Assembly: GCA_963706605.1 (NCBI GenBank)
Contig: OY970165.1
Coordinates: 868,001 to 932,000 of the forward strand
Direction: 5' to 3'
Source of the DNA: VRUE01 sp963706605
GTDB taxonomy: Bacteria > Actinomycetota > Thermoleophilia > Solirubrobacterales > 70-9
DNA: 64,000 nucleotides
Shown here: positions 14,791 to 22,329 of the stretch, piece after piece
Layout of the letters: each line of letters begins with the position of its first letter
Position numbering within the stretch: the stretch's first letter is position 1
Notes under the pieces: model-generated
Told to the model about the DNA's origin: nothing
What the model saw: only the letters and a program-made list of their open reading frames with translations
Database searches by the model: none
Program-made: the position numbers and the translations under genes

Positions 14791-16868
14791 GCCGGGCGGA
14801 ACTGACCTGGTTCCGCCTTCGGTTTCCGCGTGATCTCGAAGCAAGCAACGCCCTGGCCGCCCTAGCGTCCTTCTCCGGCCTGCCGAGCGGCAGCCGCCTG
14901 ACCCTCGACCTCACGGCCGACGGCGGCGGCATTAGCCACTCGCTCGCCGTCAGCCCGGCCAGTGCCGAGATTGTCACGGCAGCCCTCAGGGCTGCCATCC
15001 CCAGTCTGCGTTTACAGCCCATCGACTCGCCGCCGGAGCGCCGCCGCGTGCTCTGGCAACTGACTCCCAGGGCTGCTGCGCTGAGAACCGATGATCTGCC
15101 GGCAGCAGCAGCTGCCTTACTGGCCAGTTTGTTCCCGCTGAAGCCGGGCGAGGCCATCGGCTTGCGCTGGCAGCTGCGGCCAGCCATCCGGCCGCCGCTG
15201 CCCATTGGCCGCTATGAGGCGCGCGACGGGCGCGAACGAGCCATCCGGGCCAAGCTGGCTCAACCGGGCCTAGCCGCTCATGGCGAATTGTCAGCCAGTG
15301 CAAAGGAACCTGCCCGCCGAACCGAACTTCTTCAGCGCGTCGCCGCCTGCCTGCGAAGTCTGGGGACGCCCTATGGCCGCCTCGTCTGTGATCCCTGGTG
15401 GTTCGGCCAGCTGGCCCGCCTGTTCGGCCGACGCGGCAGATTTTTCAACCACCATGAGTTGGCCGCCGTCATCGGCTGGCCGATCGGGGAACTTGACTTG
15501 CCGGGACTGGAGCTAGGAGCCGCCAAGCGCCTCGTGCCAGTGGCGGCTTTGCCCCAAACGGGCCGGGTACTGGGCATCAGTGACTTCCAGGGCATTTCCC
15601 GCCCCGTCGCCATCTCGCCACAGGCATCAACCAAAGGGCTGTACGTCCTCGGCCCGACCGGCACCGGCAAGACCTCTTTGCTCAAGAACCTCATCAAGTC
15701 TGACCTGGAGCAGGGGCGGGGGTTGGCGGTGCTGGAGACCAACGGCGACCTAATCCGGGAGCTGTTGGATTTGATCCCGCCGGAGCGGGCCAAAGACGTC
15801 GTGCTGCTCGACCCGCTCGATGCTTCCCATGCCGTTGGCTTCAATCCCTTTGCCTCCGCTGCCGAACCGTCGCTCATTGCCGACCAACTGGGCGAGTTGT
15901 TTCAGCGGCTGTGGTCAGCTTTTTGGGGGCCCCGCACCGCCCAACTGGCGCATATGGGACTTCTCACCCTTGCGAGGCGAAAAGGCTCCACGCTGCTCGA
16001 TCTGCCCCGGCTGTATCTCGACCCGCACTTTCGAGCGTCGGTGCTTCGGGACCTTGACGACCCGCTGGGTCTCGGCCCGGATTGGCAGTGGTTCGAGAGC
16101 TTGAGTTCGGCCGAGCAAACCACTGTCATTTCGCCGCTGCTCAACAAGGCCCGGCAGTTTGTTTCGCGTCCGGCCATTCGGGCCATCGCCGGGCAGGCCA
16201 AACCGCGTATTTCCCTGCGGGAAGTCATCGAGCAAAAAAAGGTGCTGCTGGTACACCTGCCCAAGGGGCTCCTTGGAGCGGAGACGGCCCAGCTGCTGGG
16301 CTGTCTCATCCTGACCAGCGTTTGGCAAACGATGGCCCAGCGGGCAGCCCTGCCGCCCGCTGGGCGGCATGCCTTCGGGCTGTACGTCGACGAGGTACAG
16401 GACTTTGCCTCGGCTCCGATTCCCTGGGACGAGCTGTTTGCCCAGGGGCGAAAGTACGGGTTGAGCTTGAGCGTGGCCCACCAGAACCTCTCGCAACTGC
16501 CGAAGGAACTGCGCGAAGTCATCTTGGCCAATGCTCGGTCAAAGGCCGTCTTCAGCTTGAGCGCAGCCGATGCCCGCGTCATGGAGCGGCTGTTCGCCCC
16601 GGCACTTTCGGCCACTGATCTGCAAGCGCTCGACGCTTTCTCGGTGGCAGCCCAGGTGGCCCTGGACGACGGCAGCACGGCGAAGCCTGTGACGCTCACC
16701 ACGCCGCCACCGCCAGCCAGCTTGGGCAGCGCCCCAAAGGTGCGGGCCAGTTCACGGGCGAACTACGCCCGCCCGCGTTCGGAGATTGCAGCGGCCCTGC
16801 GCGCCTCCGTCAAAGCACGCGAGGGGCAGAGCGCGCCGGTTGGCCGCAAGCGCCGGAGCCGGACATGA
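14787..16868 (+). CDS. VirD4/TraG-like conjugative coupling ATPase
   Basis: The 693-residue protein is a FtsK/HerA-class motor. Walker A reads GPTGTGKTS at about 289-297, Walker B is LYVDEVQDF at about 532-540, and a downstream SVAHQNLSQLP segment with an AR-S-K-A-V-F strand matches the VirD4/TraG/TraM-recognition region. Such proteins couple relaxosome DNA to a transfer channel. No N-terminal transmembrane segment is visible; the small membrane proteins just upstream may supply the anchor. The first 285 residues are a family-specific domain. Starts at an ATGA overlap with the upstream small gene and lies 112 bases before the replication-relaxation gene. No other type IV channel gene is present. 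Confidence 0.88.
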   Translation: MSRAELTWFRLRFPRDLEASNALAALASFSGLPSGSRLTLDLTADGGGISHSLAVSPASAEIVTAALRAAIPSLRLQPIDSPPERRRVLWQLTPRAAALRTDDLPAAAAALLASLFPLKPGEAIGLRWQLRPAIRPPLPIGRYEARDGRERAIRAKLAQPGLAAHGELSASAKEPARRTELLQRVAACLRSLGTPYGRLVCDPWWFGQLARLFGRRGRFFNHHELAAVIGWPIGELDLPGLELGAAKRLVPVAALPQTGRVLGISDFQGISRPVAISPQASTKGLYVLGPTGTGKTSLLKNLIKSDLEQGRGLAVLETNGDLIRELLDLIPPERAKDVVLLDPLDASHAVGFNPFASAAEPSLIADQLGELFQRLWSAFWGPRTAQLAHMGLLTLARRKGSTLLDLPRLYLDPHFRASVLRDLDDPLGLGPDWQWFESLSSAEQTTVISPLLNKARQFVSRPAIRAIAGQAKPRISLREVIEQKKVLLVHLPKGLLGAETAQLLGCLILTSVWQTMAQRAALPPAGRHAFGLYVDEVQDFASAPIPWDELFAQGRKYGLSLSVAHQNLSQLPKELREVILANARSKAVFSLSAADARVMERLFAPALSATDLQALDAFSVAAQVALDDGSTAKPVTLTTPPPPASLGSAPKVRASSRANYARPRSEIAAALRASVKAREGQSAPVGRKRRSRT

Positions 16869-16980
16869 GCCCGCCGCTCGCTTGTCCGCTCGCGCCCGGT
16901 GGCAAGGCCCGCAATCCCAATGCCCATCAGCTCAAGGCTTCAAATCTGCCACTGAGTACCTGCTCCAAAAGGAGTGCACA

Positions 16981-17808
16981 GTGACGGCGCGCTACCTGAC
17001 GCCGCAGCGCCTTCGCGACCTTGAAGCCCGTCTGACCTCGCGAGATGAAGTTGTTCTGAAATCTGTGTCGGATTTGCGCTTTGTCAGCGGTGCCCAGCTT
17101 GCCCGGTTGCACTTTGCCGACGCTGGCGATCCGGCCTCCCGCGCCCGCGCTGCCCGCCGGGCCTTGCTGCGCCTGGTGCATCTGGATTGCCTGGCTCGGC
17201 TGCCCCGTCAGGTCGGCGGGGTGCGCTCTGGCAGCGCGGGCTTTGTCTACGTCCTCGGTATTGCCGGACAGCGGTTAGCAATGGAGCGGGGTTGGCAGCC
17301 CAAGCGGCGCGGGCGGCGGTCGCAAACTCCGGGGAGGTTGTTTCTCGACCATGCTTTGGCTGTTGCCGAGCTGCATACGCTGCTCATGGAAGCCGACCGC
17401 TCCGGCCGCCTGGAGCTGCTCACGCTGCGGGCTGAGCCTGCCTGTTGGCGGAGCTACGCAGGACTTGGCCCGCGAGCCATCACGCTCAAGCCGGACAGCT
17501 TTGTCCGCATTGGAAGTGGAGACTTTGAAGACAGCTGGTTCATCGAGATCGACCGGGGCACTGAGGGCAGCCGAGCTTTGCTCGGCAAGCTGCGGCAGTA
17601 CCTGGCATACCAGGCCAGCGGAAGCGAGCAGGCCGCGCACGGCGTCTTTCCGAAGGTGCTGTGGCTGGTGCCCGATGAACAGCGGGCGCGGGTCATCGAA
17701 GCCTGCATTGCAGGCTTGCCGCGCGCCGATCGGGGGCTGTTCCGAGTCGAGCTGTTCGCTGAGGCGGTTGATGTTGTAGCTGGCACACCAATGGCAACAC
17801 ACACCTAA
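16981..17808 (+). CDS. Replication-relaxation family protein
   Basis: The 275-residue protein starts at a GTG with AAAGGAG upstream. The N-terminal winged helix (LTSRDEVVLKSVSDLRFVSG, then QLARLHF) followed by LFLDHALAVAELHTLLMEAD and WFIEIDRGTEGSRALLGKLR fits the Replic_Relax family found on actinobacterial and firmicute plasmids and integrative elements. Members are thought to act in plasmid replication or nicking at the transfer origin, but the biochemistry is poorly known. It lies between the coupling ATPase and the integrase. A palindrome overlaps its stop codon. Confidence 0.82.
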   Translation: MTARYLTPQRLRDLEARLTSRDEVVLKSVSDLRFVSGAQLARLHFADAGDPASRARAARRALLRLVHLDCLARLPRQVGGVRSGSAGFVYVLGIAGQRLAMERGWQPKRRGRRSQTPGRLFLDHALAVAELHTLLMEADRSGRLELLTLRAEPACWRSYAGLGPRAITLKPDSFVRIGSGDFEDSWFIEIDRGTEGSRALLGKLRQYLAYQASGSEQAAHGVFPKVLWLVPDEQRARVIEACIAGLPRADRGLFRVELFAEAVDVVAGTPMATHT

Positions 17809-17820
17809 CCTAGTTAGGTG
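17802..17820. promoter_or_regulatory. Palindromic operator-like site upstream of the integrase
   Basis: CACCTAAC-CTA-GTTAGGTG has perfect 8-bp arms, overlaps the stop of the replication-relaxation gene, and lies 56 bases before the integrase ATG. A TAAAAT at 17832-17837 could be the -10 box. A dimeric repressor such as one of the element's XRE proteins is a plausible binder; this is inference. Confidence 0.45.
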
Positions 17821-17875
17821 GACAGTAGGAGTAAAATATCTAGTAACACATTGATGAATGAAAGAGAGGAGAGAG

Positions 17876-19777
17876 ATGAAAGAAGCAGTAACAAGTAACA
17901 CCACGAAATTGGGACAGAGAACAAGACGGGCGTGGGCGTACCTCCGGGTATCCTCTGACGGCCAAGTTCAAACCGGCTACAGCCCCGACGGGCTTTCCAT
18001 CTCGGCTCAAAAGGAGCGAGCAGAGGACAAGGCGGCTCGACATGAGGCGAAGGTCGTCCGCTTCTGGGGTGATCCCGGCAAAAGCGCCTTCAAGGACTTG
18101 CACAAGCGCCGGGAGTTCTTGGAGATGCTGGATGAGCTGAAGCGCTGCAACCAGCGAGAGGGGACGCGGATTGACTACGTGATCGTTTACGCGATCGATC
18201 GCTGGGCTCGAAACATCCAAGATCACTTTCGTACCCGTGAGCTGGTTCGCGAAGCGGGAGCCACTCTGCTCTCTGTGACTGAGCCGATGCTCGGCGAAGA
18301 CACCCCGGAGGCGTTCTACTTTGAGGGCCTGCAAGCCGTCAACGCAGAGTACGAATCGCGCAAAACTTCACGCCGCGTACGCGGTGGCATCCTCCAGAAG
18401 GCTAAAGAAGGCGGCGCTCACGGGCCTGCCAAGCTCGGATATCTCAACGATGTGGAGCATCTGCTGGATGGCCGAAGGGTGCCCTGCGTGGTCTTTGACC
18501 CAGAGCGCGCAACCTTCATTACTCACGCCTTCAGGCTGTTTGCCTCTGGCTTGTACTCGCTCTCCGGCCTCTCAAATGAGCTGTACGGGTTGGGCCTGCG
18601 GAGTCGCCCAACGCGCCGCCATCCATCAAGCATTCGGAAGGTCAAATCCTCCACCCTGCAACGGCTGCTGCGTGATCCGTACTACCTCGGTCTCATTCCG
18701 TACAAACGCGGTACGCCGGATCAACAAATCTTTCCGGGTCGCCATGAGCCGCTCATTGACGAAGAGACCTTCCAAAAAGTACAGGCCCTGCTCGATGAGA
18801 ACCGCGTTTCCGGTGAGCGCACCCAGAAACACCACCACTACTTAAAGGGCAGTGTCTTTTGCGGCGAATGCGGCCGTCGCCTGCTTTACGGGCCTAGTCG
18901 CAATCAGGCTGGCAACTACTACGACTACTTCTTCTGTGGCAGCCGCATTCGCGGCAAGGCTTGCCCCATGCGGCGCAACTTCCGACCAAAGCTGATTGAA
19001 GACGCCATTCAGCGCTACTACGTCCAGCGGCCGGTGCAGCTCACCCTCAAAGACGTAGCCAAGCGCACCAAAGCAATTGAAGCTCTGGTCGCCGTCTCCC
19101 AGCAGGCATCGGAGCAGGTCAAGGCCGCCAAGACCGAGCTGATCGACAAACTCGAAGGTCAACAAGCCCGGCTCCTCCAACTCTACGAGGAAGAGAGCGG
19201 TGAGACCGCTCCGGGTGCTTTCCGCAAAGAGCTGAAGCGTCTGGACAAAGAGATTGAAGCCGCCAAAAACTCTCTGGCGGTTACCGAAAACCAACTCAGC
19301 CTGGATGGCACGCTGCTTCGGATGGCGCTGGAGCTGGCCGGTGCTGTGGCCAAGGTCTACCGAACGGCCCCCAATGCCATCCGACGCGGCTACAACCAAG
19401 CGTTCTTCAAGAAGCTGCTCGTCAAGCCTGAACAGGACGAAACCGGCAAGCTGATGGCCCGCGTCGTGGAGACTGAACTAACGGAGCCGTTCAAGGTTTT
19501 GCTGGCACAGGACTTTGAGCAAGACGCTCTGATAGCGGCAGGCGAAGTCGCAAGGGAAAGCTGTCCGGAAACCAGAAAGCGGCCCCGTGGCTTTGGGGCC
19601 GCTTTCTGGCAATCGCTCGTTGAGCTAAAACCAAGAGCTTCAGGGTCTTTGTTCGACCCTGAAGCTCTTGGCGGAGAGGGAGGGATTCGAACCCTCGAGA
19701 GAGCTTGCGCCCCCTACTCGCTTAGCAGGCGAGTGCCTTCAGCCACTCGGCCACCTCTCCGGGGACGAAAACCATAG
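17876..19777 (+). CDS. Large serine recombinase / integrase of the element
   Basis: The resolvase-type catalytic domain begins AWAYLRVSSDGQ, with the nucleophile serine at about residue 26, and continues through YAIDRWARN and the SRKTSRRVRGG linker. A recombinase domain, a zinc ribbon (FCGECGRRLLYG... FFCGSRIRGKACPM, about 327-365) and a coiled coil (about 395-470) follow. The ATG at 17876 is preferred over 17858 because GAGGAGAGAG precedes it. The last ~35 codons overlap tRNA-Ser in antisense (GGEGGIRTLE...). The attachment core is thus inside the reading frame, and excision would replace this tail by the peptide at 5047-5115. Serine integrases at tRNA genes are uncommon. Confidence 0.93.
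   Translation: MKEAVTSNTTKLGQRTRRAWAYLRVSSDGQVQTGYSPDGLSISAQKERAEDKAARHEAKVVRFWGDPGKSAFKDLHKRREFLEMLDELKRCNQREGTRIDYVIVYAIDRWARNIQDHFRTRELVREAGATLLSVTEPMLGEDTPEAFYFEGLQAVNAEYESRKTSRRVRGGILQKAKEGGAHGPAKLGYLNDVEHLLDGRRVPCVVFDPERATFITHAFRLFASGLYSLSGLSNELYGLGLRSRPTRRHPSSIRKVKSSTLQRLLRDPYYLGLIPYKRGTPDQQIFPGRHEPLIDEETFQKVQALLDENRVSGERTQKHHHYLKGSVFCGECGRRLLYGPSRNQAGNYYDYFFCGSRIRGKACPMRRNFRPKLIEDAIQRYYVQRPVQLTLKDVAKRTKAIEALVAVSQQASEQVKAAKTELIDKLEGQQARLLQLYEEESGETAPGAFRKELKRLDKEIEAAKNSLAVTENQLSLDGTLLRMALELAGAVAKVYRTAPNAIRRGYNQAFFKKLLVKPEQDETGKLMARVVETELTEPFKVLLAQDFEQDALIAAGEVARESCPETRKRPRGFGAAFWQSLVELKPRASGSLFDPEALGGEGGIRTLERACAPYSLSRRVPSATRPPLRGRKP
19572..19609. other. Perfect 15-bp hairpin inside the integrase 3' coding end
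   Basis: CCAGAAAGCGGCCCC and GGGGCCGCTTTCTGG pair perfectly around an 8-base loop. It looks like a terminator core but lies in the integrase frame and has no T-tract. It may end transcription so that it does not run antisense through the tRNA. Confidence 0.6.
19631..19671. other. Perfect 17-bp hairpin ending at the att core
   Basis: CCAAGAGCTTCAGGGTC pairs with GACCCTGAAGCTCTTGG around TTTGTTC. Its last base is the first base of the 14-bp att core. It is again inside the integrase frame. It may be a terminator, or an arm of attP bound by integrase or a directionality factor. Confidence 0.6.
19671..19684 (+). repeat. Putative right attachment site (14-bp repeat in tRNA-Ser 3' end)
   Basis: GCGGAGAGGGAGGG matches 5030-5043 exactly. 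It covers the base after the discriminator, the discriminator, the whole 3' acceptor strand and most of the 3' T-stem strand of tRNA-Ser(GCT), so integration leaves the tRNA complete. Confidence 0.75.
19672..19760 (-). tRNA. tRNA-Ser (anticodon GCT), integration target
   Basis: Read on the minus strand it forms GGAGAGG/CCTCTCC acceptor, a class II long variable arm, anticodon loop CTGCTAA (GCT), and T arm GAGGG-TTCGAAT-CCCTC. It is 89 bases, with discriminator G and no encoded CCA. Its 3' end is the right attachment site of the element, and the integrase frame crosses it in antisense. Confidence 0.97.
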
Positions 19778-19814
19778 CGCCGCCTCCGGGATGCGGCGCG
19801 GCTAGGCTCAGCAC

Positions 19815-21026
19815 GTGTCTTCTGGCCCAACGCGGTCATACGCGGACTTCGAGGCGATCTTCGCCGAGGTCGAGGCGCCGTTCGCCTTCGTCGACCTCGA
19901 CGCGATGGAAGCCAACGCGGAGGAGATGCTGGGACGCGCCGCCGGCAAGCCGATCCGGGTGGCGAGCAAGTCGCTGCGCTGCCGTGCTCTGCTCGAACGG
20001 ATCCTGCACAGCGACGAGCGCTTCGACGGCCTGATGACCTTCACCCTGCCGGAGACCCTGTGGCTGGCCGAGCAGGGGTTCGAGAACCTGCTGCTCGCCT
20101 ATCCCACGGCCGACGCCGGGGCGCTGAGCGAGCTGGCGTTGCGCTCGGTCGCCAACCCGGAGGGCGCTCCGATCGTGATGGTCGACTGTCCCGAGCACCT
20201 CGACGCGATCGAGTCCGTACTGGGAGCGGGCGCCGCACCGGTCCGGGTTTGCATCGATCTCGATGCGAGCTGGTGGGCGCTGGGCGGCCGGATCAAGGCT
20301 GGGCCGAAGCGCTCCCCCATACACACCGTGGAGCAGGCGGTGGCCCTGGCGCAGGAGATCGAGGGGCGCCCGCAGCTCGATCTGGCTGCGCTGATGGCCT
20401 ACGAGGGCCAGATCGCGGGGGTCGGCGATCAGCCGCCGGGACGGCGGCTTCGCGGCGCCGGGATCCGTTTCATGCAGAAGCGTTCCGCGGCCGAGCTGGC
20501 CGAGCGGCGCGGCGCGATCGTCGCCGCGATCCGCGAGCTCACGGATCTGCCGATCGTCAACGGCGGCGGCACCGGCAGCCTCGAGCTGACCGCCGCCGAG
20601 GACGTCGTCACCGAGGTCACCGCCGGCTCCGGCTTCTACGCCCCCGGCCTCTTCGACCACTACAGCCGCTTCTCATTGACCCCGGCCGCCGGCTTCGCGC
20701 TGCCGATCGTGCGCAAGCCGTCGCCTGGGGTGGCGACCGCCCTGGGCGGCGGCTACCTCGCCTCCGGCAGCGGCGACCCGGCACGGCTCCCCAGCCCCTG
20801 GCTGCCGGGGGGCCTGCGGCTCGACCCCGAGGAGGGTGCCGGCGAGGTGCAGACGCCGCTGCTCGGAGCGCCGGCAGAGCGACTCTCGATCGGCGATCGC
20901 GTCTATCTCCGCCACGCCAAGGCGGGCGAGCTGTGCGAGCGCTTCGACGTCCTTCACCTGGTCGAGGGCGGCGAGATAGTCGACGTCGTCCCGACCTACC
21001 GCGGCGAGGGGCAGGCCTTTCTTTAG
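19815..21026 (+). CDS. PLP-dependent amino-acid deaminase/aldolase (alanine racemase N-terminal fold)
   Basis: The 403-residue protein resembles D-threonine aldolase/D-serine dehydratase-like enzymes. PFAFVDLDAMEANAEEML begins the TIM barrel, with KPIRVASKSLRCRALL where the PLP lysine (VASK) sits. A C-terminal beta domain (GDRVYLRHAKAGELCERFD) carries the usual metal-binding His/Cys region. Starts at GTG without a clear ribosome-binding site. It converges with the FAD oxidase gene by a 4-base overlap. The pair deaminase/aldolase plus sugar-lactone oxidase recurs in actinobacteria, in my recollection. Substrate unknown. Confidence 0.85.
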   Translation: MSSGPTRSYADFEAIFAEVEAPFAFVDLDAMEANAEEMLGRAAGKPIRVASKSLRCRALLERILHSDERFDGLMTFTLPETLWLAEQGFENLLLAYPTADAGALSELALRSVANPEGAPIVMVDCPEHLDAIESVLGAGAAPVRVCIDLDASWWALGGRIKAGPKRSPIHTVEQAVALAQEIEGRPQLDLAALMAYEGQIAGVGDQPPGRRLRGAGIRFMQKRSAAELAERRGAIVAAIRELTDLPIVNGGGTGSLELTAAEDVVTEVTAGSGFYAPGLFDHYSRFSLTPAAGFALPIVRKPSPGVATALGGGYLASGSGDPARLPSPWLPGGLRLDPEEGAGEVQTPLLGAPAERLSIGDRVYLRHAKAGELCERFDVLHLVEGGEIVDVVPTYRGEGQAFL

Positions 21027-22318
21027 GGGCCGAGCACGCGGGTCGCGTACTCGTTGGCGAAGACCCGGCCGGGGTCGAGCTCGTCGCGGGCGGCCTTGAA
21101 GCTCCCCCACTCCGGATACAGCGGCGCCAGCGTCGCCGCAGTCTGGAAGTGGCGCTTGCCCCAGTGCGGGCGGCCGTCGTACTCGCCCATGATCTCCTCG
21201 ACCGCCTCGAAGTAGGGGCGCCACTCCATGCCCCGGTACTGGTGGACGGCGATGTAGGCGGTGTCTCGCTCGTGGGAAGGGCTGAGCAGGGCGTCGTCGC
21301 CCGCGGCAACCCGCATCTCGATCGGGAAGAAGACCGGGTAGCGGTTGCGGCGCACCCACTCGATCACCCGGCGCGCCGCCTCGGGGCCGAGCTCGCGCGG
21401 CACTCCGTACTCCATCTCGGTGAAGCGGACGCGGCGCTCGCTGGCGAACACCCGGTCGCTGCGGTCGATGGTCTTGCCGCCAGAGGCAAGGGCGGCGGCG
21501 AGGCGGGAGAGGCGGGGAATCGCGGCTGGCACCAGCCGGCCGGCCGCCGAGAGGGCCTCCAGCGCCCAGTTCTCCAGGACGATGTCGTTGAGGTATGCGG
21601 CGAACCGGCCGCGCGGGCGGGGCGGGCCCTCGACCCGGTTGCGCTCGAGGACTAGGGCCGAGTCGGCATAGGGAAAGGTGAACAGCTCGAAGTGGTCGTT
21701 GGCCTCGGCCCGCTCCTCGAAGCTGTCGAGCACCTCGTCGCGCGGCTGGGGCGAGTCGATGCGGCGCAGGGTGAAGGCGGGCACGCAACGCAGCGTCACC
21801 GCCGAGATCGCGCCAAGGGCGCCGAGGCCCACCCGGGCGGCGCGGAGCAGGCCGGGCGTGGCTGCGTCCAGCTCACGCACGCTCCCATCGGCCGTAATCA
21901 GCTCCACTGCCTCGACCTGGGCGGAGATGTTGCGCAACCTCGCGCCGGTGCCGTGGGTTCCCGTGGAGATCGCTCCGGCGACCGTCTGCCGGTCGATGTC
22001 GCCGAGGTTCTCCATCGCCAGCCCGAGCCCGTGCAGATCCTCGTTGAGGTCGGCCAGAACCGTCCCCGCCCCCACCCTGATCAGGCCCGAGCCAGGGTCG
22101 GCGTCGATCGTGCCCCTCAGGGCGCCGAGCTCGATCATCGTGCCGTCGGTCAGCGCCGCCTCGGTGAAGGAGTGACCCGAGCCGGCGACGCTGACCTTTC
22201 GACCCGCCTCGGCGGCGGCCAGGACCGCCGCCGCCAGCCCGTCGCGGTCGCGTGGTCGCACGACCTCCGCCGGCCGGCAGAGCTGGTCCCCGGTCCAGTT
22301 GTGCCAGACGTCACCCAT
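21023..22318 (-). CDS. FAD-linked sugar-lactone oxidase (D-arabinono-1,4-lactone oxidase family)
   Basis: The 431-residue protein has an N-terminal PCMH-type FAD domain: KVSVAGSGHSFTEAALTDG contains the histidine that is covalently linked to FAD in this family, and LGDIDRQTVAGAISTGTHGTG binds the cofactor. The C-terminal ALO domain ends with RPHWGKRHFQTAATLAPLYP, a family hallmark. It oxidises aldonolactones or related sugars with O2 or an acceptor. Overlaps the convergent deaminase by four bases; the MFS transporter gene lies 11 bases upstream on the same strand. Confidence 0.9.
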   Translation of the reverse strand: MGDVWHNWTGDQLCRPAEVVRPRDRDGLAAAVLAAAEAGRKVSVAGSGHSFTEAALTDGTMIELGALRGTIDADPGSGLIRVGAGTVLADLNEDLHGLGLAMENLGDIDRQTVAGAISTGTHGTGARLRNISAQVEAVELITADGSVRELDAATPGLLRAARVGLGALGAISAVTLRCVPAFTLRRIDSPQPRDEVLDSFEERAEANDHFELFTFPYADSALVLERNRVEGPPRPRGRFAAYLNDIVLENWALEALSAAGRLVPAAIPRLSRLAAALASGGKTIDRSDRVFASERRVRFTEMEYGVPRELGPEAARRVIEWVRRNRYPVFFPIEMRVAAGDDALLSPSHERDTAYIAVHQYRGMEWRPYFEAVEEIMGEYDGRPHWGKRHFQTAATLAPLYPEWGSFKAARDELDPGRVFANEYATRVLGP

Positions 22319-22329
22319 GGCCGCTTACG

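Larger units (their letters stand above)
5030..19684. mobile_element. Integrated mobile element in tRNA-Ser(GCT), about 14.65 kb
   Basis: The same 14 bases (GCGGAGAGGGAGGG) occur at 5030-5043 and at 19671-19684. The right copy is the 3' end of tRNA-Ser(GCT): discriminator, 3' acceptor strand and 3' T-stem. The interval carries a large serine integrase beside the tRNA, a coupling-protein ATPase, a replication-relaxation protein, multiple regulators, AT-rich cargo and long structured non-coding DNA, flanked by ordinary metabolic genes. Only one transfer ATPase is seen and no full type IV channel, so an integrative mobilizable element is likelier than a self-transmissible one. The right boundary is firm; the left one rests on the 14-bp repeat. 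Confidence 0.85.
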
